A DNA stretch of 64,000 nucleotides from Clostridiaceae bacterium AM27-36LB (GCA_003480725.1 QUJQ01000002.1:192754-256753), one strand, 5' to 3'. Positions 52,334 to 60,439 are shown, counted from the first letter of the stretch. The notes: a model not told the origin generated them from the letters alone. Program-made: numbers and translations.

Positions 52334-53293
52334 TCACACCCTTTTTGCCGCATCTTTCAGTACTTTTGCAATATCTCCCTTAATGACCATTCCCTTTTCC
52401 TCTATGTCTTTGGGCAGGAAATCATATTGTGCGTTTACGGCAATATAATAGGCATCCGGAAGATTCAGCGTCAAGTTCCAGAAAGGTTCCTGTATAAACA
52501 TCGGTGTCATTCTCCCCACTCCCAGTTCCAGAAAAAGTATCTTTTTCTCTTTGTTGTTCATGATATACTTCGAAATTTTCTGATATTGTTCATCGTATTT
52601 TCTTCCCTGCAGGAAATTACCGTAACCACGCACCCACGGAAACGCTTCCTCGCCGCAGACCGGACAGCGCGGAATCAACTCTTCGGGAATGCTTGTACCA
52701 TCTCCCATGGCCTCTATCATTTTTTCTACCGGCTTTATCGCATCCCATGTCCGGTCGCAGCACTGTCTGGAACACTGGAAAAAGCGGTGATCCCCCTGAA
52801 TCTGTGCCACCTTCTCCTCCGGATAAATCTTGACAAACTGTGTGTCCTGATTCGTAGTCAGAATAAAGAAATCTTTTCCCTGCAAAATGGCGTCCAGATC
52901 CAGATAAGGTTCCCTAATGGGCGTAGTCTGCGTCGTATGCAGGAAGGTAGCCAGATAAGCCCAGAATTCCCCGCGGGTCTTATATGGATACCCCATGCCT
53001 GCAAACGCTCCCTGAAACCCATATTTTTCTGCAAACTTCCCGAAATAACGGCGAAAGGACGGCGTATCCTCATAATAAAAATCCCCGCCTCCCGCGGAGG
53101 ACAGTCCAGAGGCTCCTCCAACTACAATGCAATCTGCTTCTTTTATTTTTTCGATCAATTTCTCAATCTGCTTTTCGTAAGGCAGTGGTTCTCTGTCGCT
53201 TAATCTGACCGGAGTTTTTCCGGCGGCATACGTTCCGCAATATCTGGAATAATTCATCTGCGTCTGCATAACCAAGTTTTCATACATGCTCAT
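52334..53293 (-). CDS. SirTM-like (class M) sirtuin, probable ADP-ribosyltransferase
   Basis: The protein of 319 aa has the Sir2 fold: CIVVGGASGLSSAGG (NAD loop), FILTTNQDTQF, then AQIQGDHRFFQCSRQCC and PRCPVCGEEAFPW (four zinc cysteines), ending LFLELGVGRMTPMFI. The catalytic His of deacetylases is replaced by Gln in IQGDH, as in class M sirtuins, which transfer ADP-ribose to proteins. The usual SirTM partners (macrodomain, GcvH-L, lipoate ligase) are absent here. The start at 53293 follows GGAGG with 8 bases. It lies 17 bp after the second sirtuin gene. Confidence 0.82.
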   Translation of the reverse strand: MSMYENLVMQTQMNYSRYCGTYAAGKTPVRLSDREPLPYEKQIEKLIEKIKEADCIVVGGASGLSSAGGGDFYYEDTPSFRRYFGKFAEKYGFQGAFAGMGYPYKTRGEFWAYLATFLHTTQTTPIREPYLDLDAILQGKDFFILTTNQDTQFVKIYPEEKVAQIQGDHRFFQCSRQCCDRTWDAIKPVEKMIEAMGDGTSIPEELIPRCPVCGEEAFPWVRGYGNFLQGRKYDEQYQKISKYIMNNKEKKILFLELGVGRMTPMFIQEPFWNLTLNLPDAYYIAVNAQYDFLPKDIEEKGMVIKGDIAKVLKDAAKRV

Positions 53294-53310
53294 TTTCATT
53301 TCCTCCATCC

Positions 53311-54153
53311 TTAGTTTCTTTCTTCAGAAGCCTCTTTCAGTCGTTCCAATATCTCTGTCATGTCTCCATCAAGACCATAGGATTTTGCCACAATCTCATC
53401 CGGAATATAGATCTCACCTTTGTTTATGGTAATATAAACCGCATAAGGCTCTTTCTTCACCAAATTCATAAGTGGTGCCTTGATCAGTTGATTTCTCCAA
53501 CCAATTCCAAGTTCCAGAACAACCAGCTTTTTTCCATGATATTTCTGAACAAAATTCTGAAACCGCCTCTGTATCTCCCTGTCTGCTGCTGTCATATACC
53601 TTTGGGGAGAATGTCCAATCATAGTCCCACCGCATTTCGGGCACCTGGGCACAAGTTCTGATGGGATTTTCATATTCTTCTCGGACGCTGCCATTTCTGG
53701 AATCAGAGGGAATAAGGGATACAAGGTATCATGGCAGCCCTGCTCGCACTGCATTTCCTTCCAGCTTCCCTCAATCTCCCAGATGCAGTCCGGGGAAAAT
53801 CCGGCAAGTTCAAAATGATTTTCTCCGTTGGAAGTCACAAAGAAATATGGCTTGTCTCCGATGAGCGTTTTTAATGTCTCTGTATTGGGACTGCCCGTGT
53901 ACCCAATGCTATAGTGATGGATCAGCCTGCTTAAGAATGCCCATTTTACTTCTTCCGAGGGCCAGTCGGCAAAAAAACCCGAAAAGATATTCCGAATCCC
54001 ATAGGCTCTTTTAAAATCTCCGAAAACCTCTTCAAAAGCCTGATTGTCCGCAAAAATATGAAGTCCCTCCGAGATGGAAAATCCATTACTTGCACCGATC
54101 AGAATTGCATCTGCTTCTTTCAGTTTCGCTGCTATTTCTTTATATTCGCCCAT
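53311..54153 (-). CDS. Second SirTM-like sirtuin, divergent active site
   Basis: The protein of 280 aa is a shorter paralog of the sirtuin at 52334: AILIGASNGFSISEG, FFVTSNGENHFELAGF, IEGSWKEMQCEQGC and PRCPKCGGTMIGHSP, ending LVVLELGIGWRNQLI. Where deacetylases have His and SirTM enzymes Gln, this one has Glu (IEGSW), and TTN-x-D is changed to TSNGE. It may be a regulatory or differently active partner. RBS AAAGGAGATTATTTT precedes the ATG. It is divergent from the TetR gene at 54312. Confidence 0.8.
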   Translation of the reverse strand: MGEYKEIAAKLKEADAILIGASNGFSISEGLHIFADNQAFEEVFGDFKRAYGIRNIFSGFFADWPSEEVKWAFLSRLIHHYSIGYTGSPNTETLKTLIGDKPYFFVTSNGENHFELAGFSPDCIWEIEGSWKEMQCEQGCHDTLYPLFPLIPEMAASEKNMKIPSELVPRCPKCGGTMIGHSPQRYMTAADREIQRRFQNFVQKYHGKKLVVLELGIGWRNQLIKAPLMNLVKKEPYAVYITINKGEIYIPDEIVAKSYGLDGDMTEILERLKEASEERN

Positions 54154-54183
54154 AAAATAATCTCCTTTCCATGCATCAGTTTC

Positions 54184-54212
54184 TTGACACTCTGTATGGA
54201 AATGATTATACT
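54184..54212 (+). promoter_or_regulatory. Strong promoter of the second TetR gene, overlapping a minus-strand -10
   Basis: TTGACA (54184-54189), a 17-base spacer and TATACT (54207-54212). The reverse strand reads TATAAT at 54210-54205, so the sirtuin promoter may share the same bases and one operator could shut both. Confidence 0.7.
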
Positions 54213-54311
54213 GTAAAAGTCATTCAAAGTCCTATCCAACATCCTGCGGACAGGAACAATTCTTTACAAATACTCGAATTATGTATAGCACTTTTTATGG
54301 AGGAAACCAAA

Positions 54312-54902
54312 TTGACAGTAAGAAAAACAGACCGAAGAACTATCATGACTAAAGGTATGATCAAGGACGCGCTTCTGGAGTTGCTCCAGAATACACCCTA
54401 TGAAAAGATAACTGTTACCGCCCTGTGCAAGCAATCCGAGATTACCAGAGCAACCTTTTACCTGCATTATAATAATATCGACAACGTTTTAGATGAACTG
54501 CTGGACGACGCCCTCCGACTAACAGAGCTTGACGCCATTCAGCCGTTCTCCTCTGCCATCTCCAATCGGAGCATAGAAAACGAGAAAAATATCGAAGAAA
54601 GAAACCCGGATCCCGACGCCCTGCTTCCGGCCTGTCAGCGTGCCGCAAGCAATCCAAAATATCGGATCCTTTTTCTGGACGAAAGCTTATCTCATCATAT
54701 CCTAAGGAAGCTGTATCAAATGCAAAAACCGCAGCGTATCCCGGAAATCATGAGAAATTATCATGTAACCGAATGGGAGGCAGAAAAAATCTTCCTTTAT
54801 ATGCTCCATGGAAATTTTGCCGTGAATAAGTCTCTGGGGTGGGAAAAAAATGAAGACTGGTACCATATACAGAAGGTGATCCAGGATCTCCTGAAACCAT
54901 AA
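54312..54902 (+). CDS. TetR/AcrR-family regulator (paralog of 51046)
   Basis: The protein of 196 aa has the HTH region KTDRRTIMTKGMIKDALLEL then ITVTALCKQSEITRATFYLH and YNNIDNVLDELL, closely parallel to the other TetR here. The C-terminal half includes EAEKIFLYMLHGNFAVNKSL. I chose a TTG start at 54312 because GGAGGA lies 7 bases upstream; an ATG at 54297 has no ribosome site. A long leader of about 95 bases precedes it. Confidence 0.82.
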   Translation: MTVRKTDRRTIMTKGMIKDALLELLQNTPYEKITVTALCKQSEITRATFYLHYNNIDNVLDELLDDALRLTELDAIQPFSSAISNRSIENEKNIEERNPDPDALLPACQRAASNPKYRILFLDESLSHHILRKLYQMQKPQRIPEIMRNYHVTEWEAEKIFLYMLHGNFAVNKSLGWEKNEDWYHIQKVIQDLLKP

Positions 54903-54969
54903 TGCGCCGTCATCCTCCCAAACTTTTTCTTTTTATGCTTACGTGTGAACGGATTAAAATTGATGTATA

Positions 54970-55130
54970 AAATTAGTCTTAAATGAGTGACTGAAAAGTT
55001 TATCAATGCCAAGTTTACTTACGAATTCTTTGATAAGAGTAGGTCTGCATCGGAGGATAAATCTCCTCCATCAAAATTTATTTTAATCTGTCTATTGCTT
55101 TCTAGTTATAAGGTGTTTACAATACTCATA
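54970..55130 (-). mobile_element. Relic of an IS1380-family transposase N-terminus
   Basis: Minus-strand frames read IKINFDGGDLSSDADLLL and, after a frameshift, LIKEFVSKLGIDKLFSHSF then KTN. Together these match the conserved IS1380 start (F-D-G-G-x-L-S-S-D-x-G-L-L-L). The body of the transposase is missing. The gene-free stretch 54903-55410 holds this relic, the hairpin cluster after it and a terminator. Confidence 0.6.
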
Positions 55131-55200
55131 AAGGGCTCTTTCGGGTTATTATTTAAGATTCGACACCTTAATTTTACCACAAATGGATGCTCTTTTTTCA

Positions 55201-55282
55201 TTCACTTGATAAGTGAAACAGCAATATTCAATTAAAATACAGTAATTATGTGGCTTTCAGCCACTTACACGGCTGTGCCGTG
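55201..55282. repeat. Cluster of three perfect short palindromes
   Basis: TTCACTT-GAT-AAGTGAA (55201-55217), GTGGCT-TTC-AGCCAC (55250-55264) and CACGGC-TGT-GCCGTG (55268-55282). They lie at the outer end of the IS1380 relic and may be element-end or regulatory structures. Confidence 0.5.
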
Positions 55283-55346
55283 AATAATATAAGTTTATTA
55301 CTTCCATAATACAGAAATAATGGATCTCCTCAATATCTCCACAGCA

Positions 55347-55373
55347 GAAAAAAACCTGAAGCACTTCTTCAGG
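55347..55373 (-). terminator. Intrinsic terminator after the trpXYZ-type operon
   Basis: CCTGAAG-AAGTG-CTTCAGG followed by seven T on the minus strand, about 40 bases after the ATPase stop. Confidence 0.88.
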
Positions 55374-55410
55374 AAGCACTCCAGGTTCTAAAGACTACAT
55401 AATAAATTTT

Positions 55411-56217
55411 CTATTTCTCCATCGACAGCAGGATTCGGTCATTATCCAGATCTTTTCCTGCTTTTGTGTGGAATTTTTCCAGAAGATCGGTCACGGTCAT
55501 ATTTTCCCGTTCTTTTCCTTCTACATCGAGAACGATCTTTCCATCATCCATCATCAATGTCCGATTACCCATGCTCAATGCCTGCTGCATATTGTGAGTC
55601 ACCATCAGACAGGTAGTATGATTTTTCTCAATGATCTCCTGTGTCAGTTTTAACACTTTATCCGCAGTTCCCGGATCCAGTGCTGCTGTATGTTCATCCA
55701 GCAATAACAGATCTGGAGGAACCATGGTTGCCATCAGAAGTGTCAGTGCCTGACGCTGTCCGCCGGACAGGAGTCCCACTGGATTCTTCATCCGGTCTTC
55801 CAGCCCCATATGAAGCTGCGACAACTGTTCTCTGAAAAAATCCTTATCTTTTTTGGATACACGACTGAACGGCGCATTTCCTCGGGAAGTACGAAGATAT
55901 GCCAGCGCCAGATTTTCCTCAATGGTCATATGAGGAGCTGTTCCCTTCAGGGGATCCTGAAAGAGACGACCAATCACGCGGCTTCTCTTATATTCTGGAG
56001 TGAAAGTAATATCCTTTCCACCCAGGATCACAGAACCTTCATCCACATAGAATACACCTGCAATGGCATTCATCATTGTAGATTTTCCTGCTCCATTGGA
56101 ACCAATGATCGTTGCAAAATCTCCCGGCTTCAGATGAAGGGACAACCCCTGCAGTGCACATTTTTCATTGACGGTACCAGGATTAAAGGTCTTTTTGATA
56201 TTTTCCAGTCTTAACAT
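55411..56217 (-). CDS. ABC transporter ATPase, TrpZ type
   Basis: The protein of 268 aa has Walker A IIGSNGAGKSTMMNAI, signature LLSGGQRQALTLLM, Walker B LLLLDEHTAALDP and the switch His in LMVTHNMQQAL. It belongs to the COG1101 group, which works with COG4120 permeases and COG2984 binding proteins (TrpXYZ). The ATG at 56217 is 1 base after the permease stop, behind GAGGGGG. A longer frame is not supported. Confidence 0.88.
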   Translation of the reverse strand: MLRLENIKKTFNPGTVNEKCALQGLSLHLKPGDFATIIGSNGAGKSTMMNAIAGVFYVDEGSVILGGKDITFTPEYKRSRVIGRLFQDPLKGTAPHMTIEENLALAYLRTSRGNAPFSRVSKKDKDFFREQLSQLHMGLEDRMKNPVGLLSGGQRQALTLLMATMVPPDLLLLDEHTAALDPGTADKVLKLTQEIIEKNHTTCLMVTHNMQQALSMGNRTLMMDDGKIVLDVEGKERENMTVTDLLEKFHTKAGKDLDNDRILLSMEK

Positions 56218-56218
56218 A

Positions 56219-57130
56219 TCATTTTCCCCCTCTTCTGGCTGTTGCACTCATCTTCCGTTTCTGGAAAGCGGCCCACTTCTTCAGTTCCGGTCCTGCAATC
56301 GCCAGTGCAACCACAATGGCTGTCACAAGCTTCAGGCACTCGATGGGAACAATTCCTGTCTTCAAAATGATCGCATAGATAAAACGATATACAATACTTC
56401 CGATCAGCGCTGCGAGTACATTTCTTGCCATGGATCTTCGTCCGATCAGCGTCTCACCAATGATCAGGCATGCAAGACCAATCACAACAATTCCGGTTCC
56501 ACCGTTGATATCGGCGGATTTCTGATACTGTCCGACCACTGCGCCGGACAGTGCGGTCAGTGCATTGGAAATGCAAAGACCAACGGTAATAGTAAATACT
56601 GGATTGACGGAGGATGCACGGACCATGTCTGCATTATCTCCAGTGGCCCGGATACTCAGTCCGATACGGGTTCCCAGAAACCATACCAGGAAGAGTCCGG
56701 CCAGAATCGTGATTCCGGCTGCCAGGATGAGCTTATACCATGCGCCTCCAATCCCGGTCTCTTTCATCATGGTAAACAATGTACTCTGCTTTAAGAGACT
56801 GACATTGGAGCTCCATCCCATGACCATCAGGTTCACCGTATAGAGACCTGTGTTTGTAACGATTCCTGCCAGAATAGACGGAACACCCAGTCTGGTCTGC
56901 AAAAATGCTGTCACAAATCCGGCACAGGATCCGGCAGCCATCGCTGCCAGGATTGCCAGGAACGGATGTCCTGCGGCTGCCACCGTTACGGATACTGCTG
57001 CTCCCAGGACAAATCCGCTGTCCGTGGTCAGATCCGCAATATCCAGGATCCGGTAGCTTAAGAAAAGAGCCATAGCTACCAACGCATACATAAAGCCCAG
57101 CTCAAGGGCTGTCTGAATCACATAAACCAT
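56219..57130 (-). CDS. ABC transporter permease, TrpY type
   Basis: The protein of 303 aa has about eight or nine membrane spans and is related to branched-chain amino-acid permeases: LSYRILDIADLTTDSGFVLG near residue 30, and GLGIRATGDN-like GLSIRATGDNADMVRASSVN near residue 185. It sits between the binding protein (3 bp) and the ATPase (1 bp) and forms the membrane channel. Confidence 0.88.
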   Translation of the reverse strand: MVYVIQTALELGFMYALVAMALFLSYRILDIADLTTDSGFVLGAAVSVTVAAAGHPFLAILAAMAAGSCAGFVTAFLQTRLGVPSILAGIVTNTGLYTVNLMVMGWSSNVSLLKQSTLFTMMKETGIGGAWYKLILAAGITILAGLFLVWFLGTRIGLSIRATGDNADMVRASSVNPVFTITVGLCISNALTALSGAVVGQYQKSADINGGTGIVVIGLACLIIGETLIGRRSMARNVLAALIGSIVYRFIYAIILKTGIVPIECLKLVTAIVVALAIAGPELKKWAAFQKRKMSATARRGGK

Positions 57131-57133
57131 TTT

Positions 57134-58201
57134 TTACTCCTCGGTAGTGGTTACTTCCACAACCTCTCCCATGTCATTAAATGCGGAATAATCAATTCCA
57201 AGTGTTGCTGCTGTCTCAGTGTCGACTGTGATGATGCCGCCATCCATCAGATAGTAGTCATCCATGTCTGCCATGCCAGCGGTTGCTGCCTCATATGCAA
57301 GGTCAGCGGTTTTATGTCCAAGATCAGTGTAGTTCACGCCACAGGTAGCAAATGCACCATTTCTTACGAAAGAATCAGCTCCCGTGTAATGCGGAATACC
57401 TGCATCTGCGAAGGTCTCATAGATTGCCAGCTCTGCTGCCATGATCACGTTATCGGTAGGAGTAAATACTGCATCCACACCATCTGCGACCAGTGCGCTT
57501 GCTGCAGTGATAACTTCATCATTGGTGCTTGCTGTCTTCTCTTCGTAAGCAATTCCCTTCTCATCCAGATATGCTTTTGCATCCGCGATCGGCTTTGTGG
57601 AGTTTGCCTCGGACAGAGAGTAGAGAAGTCCGACTTTCTGTACATCCGGGTTCTGTTTGAACATCATATCCATGATAAAATCGGTGTTCAGTGCATCAGA
57701 AGTACCCGTTACATAATCGATTCCGGTAAGCTCTGCTGCATCCGGATCAGAAATTGCTGCGTATACAACCGGTGTCTGTGTCTCTTCTGCACAATTTGCC
57801 ATCACCTGTGCTGCCAGTGTTGCGATCGGAATAATCACATCTACATCCTCGGAGACCACCTGCGTTCCAATCTGATTCAGAACTGACTGATCACCCTGTC
57901 CGGAATAAGTCTCATATTCAATAGTTACTCCGTTCTTTGCTGCGATAGCATCCAGCTCTTCCTCAACTGCATTGGCGATCTCATCCAGAGATGCATGATC
58001 CATCTGTTTTACAACAGCTACTTTAATGGTATCTCCGGTTGCTGCTTCGGTTGTGTCTGCTGTGTCTGTTGCTTCCGTATCTTCAGCTGCCTCTGCGGAA
58101 GTATCTGCTGCGGTGTCTGCAGAACCGGTGCTTCCACATCCTGCTACCAGAGTTGTTGTCATTGCTGCTGCCAGTACTACGCTCACTACTTTCTTTTTCA
58201 T
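57134..58201 (-). CDS. ABC transporter substrate-binding lipoprotein, TrpX type
   Basis: The protein of 355 aa has a lipoprotein signal (VVSVVLAAAMTTTLVAGCGS, lipobox LVAGC), an acidic Ala/Thr linker, and the ABC_sub_bind fold: VAVVKQMDHASLDEIANAVE, IIPIATLAAQVMANC, VVYAAISDPDAAELTG, and AVFTPTDNVIMAAELAIYET. The family was predicted to carry tryptophan on the basis of T-box control, and a T-box leader precedes this gene. The ATG at 58201 follows GTGGAGG. Confidence 0.9.
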   Translation of the reverse strand: MKKKVVSVVLAAAMTTTLVAGCGSTGSADTAADTSAEAAEDTEATDTADTTEAATGDTIKVAVVKQMDHASLDEIANAVEEELDAIAAKNGVTIEYETYSGQGDQSVLNQIGTQVVSEDVDVIIPIATLAAQVMANCAEETQTPVVYAAISDPDAAELTGIDYVTGTSDALNTDFIMDMMFKQNPDVQKVGLLYSLSEANSTKPIADAKAYLDEKGIAYEEKTASTNDEVITAASALVADGVDAVFTPTDNVIMAAELAIYETFADAGIPHYTGADSFVRNGAFATCGVNYTDLGHKTADLAYEAATAGMADMDDYYLMDGGIITVDTETAATLGIDYSAFNDMGEVVEVTTTEE

Positions 58202-58278
58202 GTCTTTTTCCTCCACTATTCAAAAAATTCAGGGCTGTTTCGCTGGCTTGAAACGGTTGCCCTTCGTTTTCATTATAC

Positions 58279-58572
58279 AAAAAAACCGTCCCAAGCTTTT
58301 TCTGCTTGAGACGGTTATAAATATCTTATAATCGCGGTACCACTCAACTTGACATTGCTGTCCACTTTCGGTGTACTGTCATACACTCCTCATTGATAAC
58401 GGGTTTGGTTCCCGACGGTTCCTACTCTTTTCATTTCGGGCCGCCCTCGAAAGGCCATTCAGCAATCTGCTCCGTACTGCAATCCCACCACCTGCAATTC
58501 TCTGTAACTTTGCCTGAAAGCTTACTTCTCTTTCTCATCGGTTTTAGTATTTTGTTATGTTCTCTTGAACTT
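58279..58572 (-). ncRNA. T-box leader RNA controlling the TrpXYZ-type importer
   Basis: The leader has the conserved antiterminator bulge TGGTACCGCG (58342-58333). It ends in a strong terminator, AACCGTCTCAAGC paired with GCTTGGGACGGTT (58316-58284) followed by seven T. Upstream lie the Stem I landmarks GATGAGAAAGAGAAGTAA and ACAGAGAATTG. The best specifier candidate is TGG (Trp) at 58457-58455 within GAATGGCC. Uncharged tRNA would favour antitermination and raise uptake. The class call is firm, the specifier is tentative. Confidence 0.9.
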
Positions 58573-58578
58573 GTTTGT

Positions 58579-58607
58579 ATTCTATGCCTGTTTCGAAGAA
58601 ATGTCAA
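58579..58607 (-). promoter_or_regulatory. Promoter of the T-box/transport operon
   Basis: Minus-strand TTGACA (58607-58602), a 17-base spacer and TAGAAT (58584-58579). Confidence 0.88.
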
Positions 58608-58634
58608 CCACTTTTTGAAATTATTTTGAATTTT

Positions 58635-59141
58635 TTAAATATTCAAAAACGCTTTCCAGTCCAGATTTTTCCCATTCAACACGCATTCTTTCAGTTCATC
58701 AGATTCATAATATAACTTCAGTGAAAAGAACGGCACCTCATCTGTGAGCAGACGGAAAAATACTTTATCCCCTTCCCATAGATCAAGGGTATGGATCTGA
58801 TCTTTTCTGACCCACTCCAGATTGCCTTCCGGGCAGTCTTCCTTCATCCTGCCTGTCCAGCCCGTGGCTGTATAGAGACACATATACTGCGTCTCCGCAT
58901 TCTTCATAGCAAAGGTCACAATACCCCGAAAGCGATAGTCTGTAAGAGTCAGACCGGTCTCTTCCTGTACTTCACGAAGCAGACAGTCCTCAGGGCTTTC
59001 ATAGTCCTCTGCGTGGCCGCCCACTCCAATCCATTTATCCTGATTCATATCCTGCTTTTTCTTAACTCTGTGCATCATCAGGTAATTGTCGTTCTGTTCC
59101 AGATAACACAGAGTCGTCACTGTCATTGGTAACGTAGTCAT
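58635..59141 (-). CDS. NUDIX hydrolase (8-oxo-dGTP diphosphatase-like)
   Basis: The protein of 168 aa has the NUDIX box GGHAEDYESPEDCLLREVQE followed by ETGL, in the order G-x5-E-x7-R-E-x2-E-E. It is close to the MutT/YtkD type and may clean up oxidised nucleotides; the substrate is unproven. AGGAG lies 9 bases before the ATG at 59141; an ATG at 59147 is possible. A much longer frame runs back into the tandem repeats and is rejected. No terminator separates its stop from the T-box promoter 28 bp on. Confidence 0.88.
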   Translation of the reverse strand: MTTLPMTVTTLCYLEQNDNYLMMHRVKKKQDMNQDKWIGVGGHAEDYESPEDCLLREVQEETGLTLTDYRFRGIVTFAMKNAETQYMCLYTATGWTGRMKEDCPEGNLEWVRKDQIHTLDLWEGDKVFFRLLTDEVPFFSLKLYYESDELKECVLNGKNLDWKAFLNI

Positions 59142-59223
59142 TTTCATTTTCTCCTGAAGCCAATCCATAGTACTCAGGGCATTGATATACTCCTGCTTTT
59201 TTGCTTCTACAGAAATTGTCCAA

Positions 59224-59515
59224 CAAGAGCCAGAAAGTACTTCTGTAAGGAAGCTATTGGGCAATAGAGTACTTAAAGAGGTGCAGGCTGCCCAATAACT
59301 GACAAGAAAACTTCCCGTGAGGAAGCTATTGGGCAATAGAGTACTTGAAAAGGTGCAAGCTGCCCAATAACTGACAAGGAAAGCTTCCCGTAAGTATGAT
59401 ATTGGGCAATAGATTACTTAAGAGGTGCAGGCTGCCCAATAATTGACAAAAAAGCTTCCCATAAGGAAGTAAATGGGCAACCAAGGCTCGTACTGCACAA
59501 GAATTGCCCAAAAAG
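59224..59515. repeat. Tandem array of 72-73 bp units, each with an ATTGGGCA/TGCCCAAT dyad
   Basis: Two full copies (from 59249 and 59321), a third (from 59394) and a diverged fourth (from 59466), with a degenerate piece before the first. Each good unit contains ATTGGGCA and, about 25 bases on, TGCCCAAT, able to form an 8-bp stem, then a GACAAG-(N)-CTTCCC stretch. The mix of 72 and 73 bases breaks any reading frame. The gene-free stretch 59142-59576 otherwise shows nothing else. Confidence 0.85.
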
Positions 59516-59576
59516 AAACTCGGAAAGGATTTTCTTCATACCCCGCCTTATCTTAGTAGTCTTCCCTAAAAAGATT

Positions 59577-60014
59577 TTATTTCGTCAGTTCTGCTACTAC
59601 CTGATTGATCACTTTACCGTCTGCTTTGCCTTTCAGCTCACCCATAACGGTCTTCATGATCATACCTTTATTCTTGGTTGCCAGCACGTCAGCAAATTTG
59701 CTGGTGAGGATCTCTTTTACTTCCTCTGCGCTTAAGAGCTTCGGAGCAAATTCACTCATCACATCGTAACGGGCCTTGTACTCTGCCAGCAAATCCTCTC
59801 TGGAAGCCGGGCAGGTGTCGATCTGCTCTTTAACGCTTTTCAGCTCTTTTAATACGACCTGATTGACCATATCCTCCGGAATATCGTCACGGCATCCTGC
59901 ATCGATACCTGCTTTTTTCACTGCGGATACCAGTGCGGAGATAGAGTCCTTTCTCGGTTTATCCTTCGCTTTCATGGCTGCGATCATTGCATCCTGAAGA
60001 TCTTTTAATTTCAT
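59577..60014 (-). CDS. GatB/YqeY domain protein
   Basis: The protein of 145 aa has the YqeY fold: MKLKDLQDAMIAAMKAKDK, then DSISALVSAVKKAGID, KELKSVKEQIDTC and GMIMKTVMGELKGKADGKVI. The domain resembles the tRNA-binding tail of GatB, but the free protein has no firm function. RBS AAGGAGG precedes the ATG. It overlaps the CBS gene by 4 bp. Confidence 0.92.
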   Translation of the reverse strand: MKLKDLQDAMIAAMKAKDKPRKDSISALVSAVKKAGIDAGCRDDIPEDMVNQVVLKELKSVKEQIDTCPASREDLLAEYKARYDVMSEFAPKLLSAEEVKEILTSKFADVLATKNKGMIMKTVMGELKGKADGKVINQVVAELTK

Positions 60015-60439
60015 AATGTTTTTTCCTCCTTGCCTGTCTTTACATAGGTGTCAAAACAGAATTTGATAATATCCTTTCTGGTGACAATGCCTATGAATAT
60101 TTTTTTATCGTCAATGACCGGAACAAAGTTCTGGTTCATGGCTGTCTGGATCAGATCCTCCATGGACGCATTGATGGATACCGGGCGGAATTCCATCCGA
60201 CGCTCCACAGTGAGGATTGAGACATTTTCTGCTTCTTTTAAGTTCATATCATAACGTTTTTTCAGTGTCCAAAGGAAATCGCCTTCCGTTACCACCCCAA
60301 GGTAATGTCCCTCCTTGTCGATCATGGGAATTGCAGTATATCCGCTGTATTCCAGCTTCTCAATTCCCTGTCGCAGAGTCCATTCATCTTTCAAATATGC
60401 AACTTCACTTTTCGGTGTCAGAAAAAATAGTACGTTCAT
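60011..60439 (-). CDS. CBS-domain pair protein
   Basis: The protein of 142 aa has two CBS motifs, GYTAIPMIDKEGHYLGVVTE and NFVPVIDDKKIFIGIVTRKD, and nothing else. Such proteins sense adenosine nucleotides or act as regulatory subunits. It is translationally coupled to the YqeY gene (4 bp overlap), which is a common pairing in Lachnospiraceae as far as I recall. Confidence 0.88.
   Translation of the reverse strand: MNVLFFLTPKSEVAYLKDEWTLRQGIEKLEYSGYTAIPMIDKEGHYLGVVTEGDFLWTLKKRYDMNLKEAENVSILTVERRMEFRPVSINASMEDLIQTAMNQNFVPVIDDKKIFIGIVTRKDIIKFCFDTYVKTGKEEKTL

Noticed and set aside
54987..55235. 82-codon plus-strand frame in the IS relic
   Set aside because: It is antisense to the recognisable IS1380 transposase remnant and has no ribosome site.
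59142..59336. N-terminal extension of the NUDIX protein into the repeat array
   Set aside because: AGGAG lies directly before an internal ATG at the normal protein start, and the extension is translated repeat.
59326..59511. 61-codon minus-strand frame inside the tandem repeats
   Set aside because: It consists only of translated repeat units, which change frame between copies; no ribosome site.
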